Assembly: GCA_012845835.1 (NCBI GenBank)
Contig: JABAKD010000014.1
Span: 10,573,219-10,637,218 of the forward strand
DNA length: 64,000 nt
Direction of reading: 5' to 3'
Source of the DNA: Undaria pinnatifida
Taxonomy: Eukaryota; Sar; Phaeophyceae; Laminariales; Alariaceae
Every line of letters starts with the position of its first letter. Positions within the stretch are counted from its first letter, which is position 1. Positions 63,147 through 64,000 of the stretch are shown piece after piece. Below the pieces are notes generated by a model. The model saw nothing but the letters and a program-made list of their open reading frames with translations. It did no database searches and was not told the origin of the DNA. The position numbers and the translations under genes were made by a program.

Positions 63147-64000
63147 CTCTTCAGCCACTCCATGACGTTCCGGCGCCAGTGACGTGTGATCTCGACCTGA
63201 TGCCTAGGCCAGTCCGCGTGCTTGCAGCCGTAGAAATTGAGGAGAGCTTTCATGTCGTCGGAGCCCTCGTGGCACGTCTTGGTAACGAAGAGGTGAGGCC
63301 TGCCGAGGCTGTCAACCATAGCGAGAAGCTCTCTGAGTCTTTGCGCCCAGAAGGAGCTACCTCCAGGTATTTTAGAGGGAAGGGACTGTGTGATTTTTTC
63401 CAGCCCTTCGAGCATGGGCATTTTACCCCCCTCTCCAGCACGCGGCGGTTTACCCGGGGGGCGATGGCAGTATGGGCAGAAGGGATCGTGGTCGTGGACG
63501 AAGTGGCCGCACCGCCTGCAGTTCACGACGCCGCTGGTCTCTGCGGCAGTTTGAGAGCACAGCTTGCAGGTCGGCCCCGAATGCGTGGGAATGTCGTTCT
63601 GCTCGCAAATGCGCTCGACAGCCTTGTTTGTTTCGAGGTCACGCTCGGCCCTGGTTTCCTGGTCTAACCGCTGCATGAAGCCCTCACTGGCGTCTTCGAC
63701 GTTGCTGTACGTGGTGGATCGGGTGTTGGCCCGATGAAGTTGGGCCTTGGTTTTGTCGTCGACAGCGGCGAAAGAGTATGTATCGGAAGGTGTTCGGAAG
63801 CGCGGGTCGACCTGATTCAAGCGCATCTTGACGTACCGCGCGTGGTCCATGGCCGGCAGCTGTTGAGGGCCGTGGTTTCCCCGCATGTAGCCACCCCTCC
63901 CAAAGGGAAAGAGGTGCACAGACCTAATCATTTCCATGCAGTGACCGGGATCTGTGGCGTTGCCGGTGTAAGGGTCGTAGTACACGGGGAATGCTCGCTT
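63147..64000 (-). CDS. Helitron RepHel exon 1 (partial): zinc-like region and Helitron_like_N
   Basis: The frame is open to the window edge, so the start is outside. Visible are VHLFPFGRGGYM, a Cys/His cluster (CKLCSQ, NCRRCGHFVHDHDPFCPYCH), then SSFWAQRLRELLAMVDSLG and PHLFVTKTC, typical of the Helitron helper N-terminal domain just ahead of the Rep nuclease. The donor is CTGAAGAG/GTAAGA, leaving phase 2. Confidence 0.8.

Larger units (their letters stand above)
59469..64000 (-). mobile_element. Helitron (rolling-circle transposon), coding part with three introns, truncated by window edge
   Basis: Four minus-strand exons encode one RepHel-type protein. Seen in order are a Cys/His-rich zinc-like segment, a Helitron_like_N region, an HUH motif (HLHLLLW), the Tyr segment YLVKYVAK, and a PIF1-family SF1B helicase. 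Introns are 132, 202 and 127 nt with GT/AG borders and matching phases. No stops or frameshifts are seen, so the copy may be recent. The 5' terminus is beyond the window. I could not place the 3' hairpin and CTRR end below 59469. Helitrons transpose by a peel-and-paste rolling circle, usually between A and T. Confidence 0.85.

Overview
This is nuclear DNA of a eukaryote with long introns and few, widely spaced genes. Coding sequence is sparse, exons are GC-rich with clean GT/AG borders and matching phases, and almost everything between them is repeats: a tRNA-headed SINE, a miniature LTR element, three families of short inverted-repeat elements, minisatellites and long G or C homopolymers. An ankyrin protein with W-x2-WL-x-(L/I)P modules and a short TTAGGG tract fit a photosynthetic stramenopile, most likely a brown alga. 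This assignment is inference. Layout: 1-3.5 kb is repeat-rich. 3.5-6.8 kb (+) holds pieces of an unrecognised cysteine-containing gene whose 168-bp exon lies in a recent 930-bp tandem duplication; a 372-bp TRIM sits just before its last exon. 7-13.4 kb is repeats and unexplained DNA. 13.57-15.34 kb (+) is a single-exon ankyrin-repeat gene whose ATG abuts a truncated SINE. 15.3-36 kb is mostly repeats, including a palindromic array, a telomere-like tract, a 20-bp minisatellite, a decayed LINE reverse transcriptase and clustered copies of a roughly 450-bp element. 36.7-58.6 kb (-) is the main discovery of the reading: eight exons, with consistent phases at every junction, form about 870 residues of a group A FAD-dependent monooxygenase spread over 22 kb. 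Its seven visible introns (1.5-4.6 kb) carry the repeat families. 59.47 kb to the right edge (-) is a spliced Helitron encoding an HUH replication initiator and a PIF1-type helicase. The N-terminal GxGxxG exons of the monooxygenase are not in the window, so the Helitron probably lies inside an intron of that gene, in the same orientation. The array just past the monooxygenase stop contains extra copies of its C-terminal codons, and a repeat inside one intron contains copies of an exon-intron border. Local duplication has therefore reworked this gene at several places. No complete tRNA, rRNA or CRISPR array is visible.
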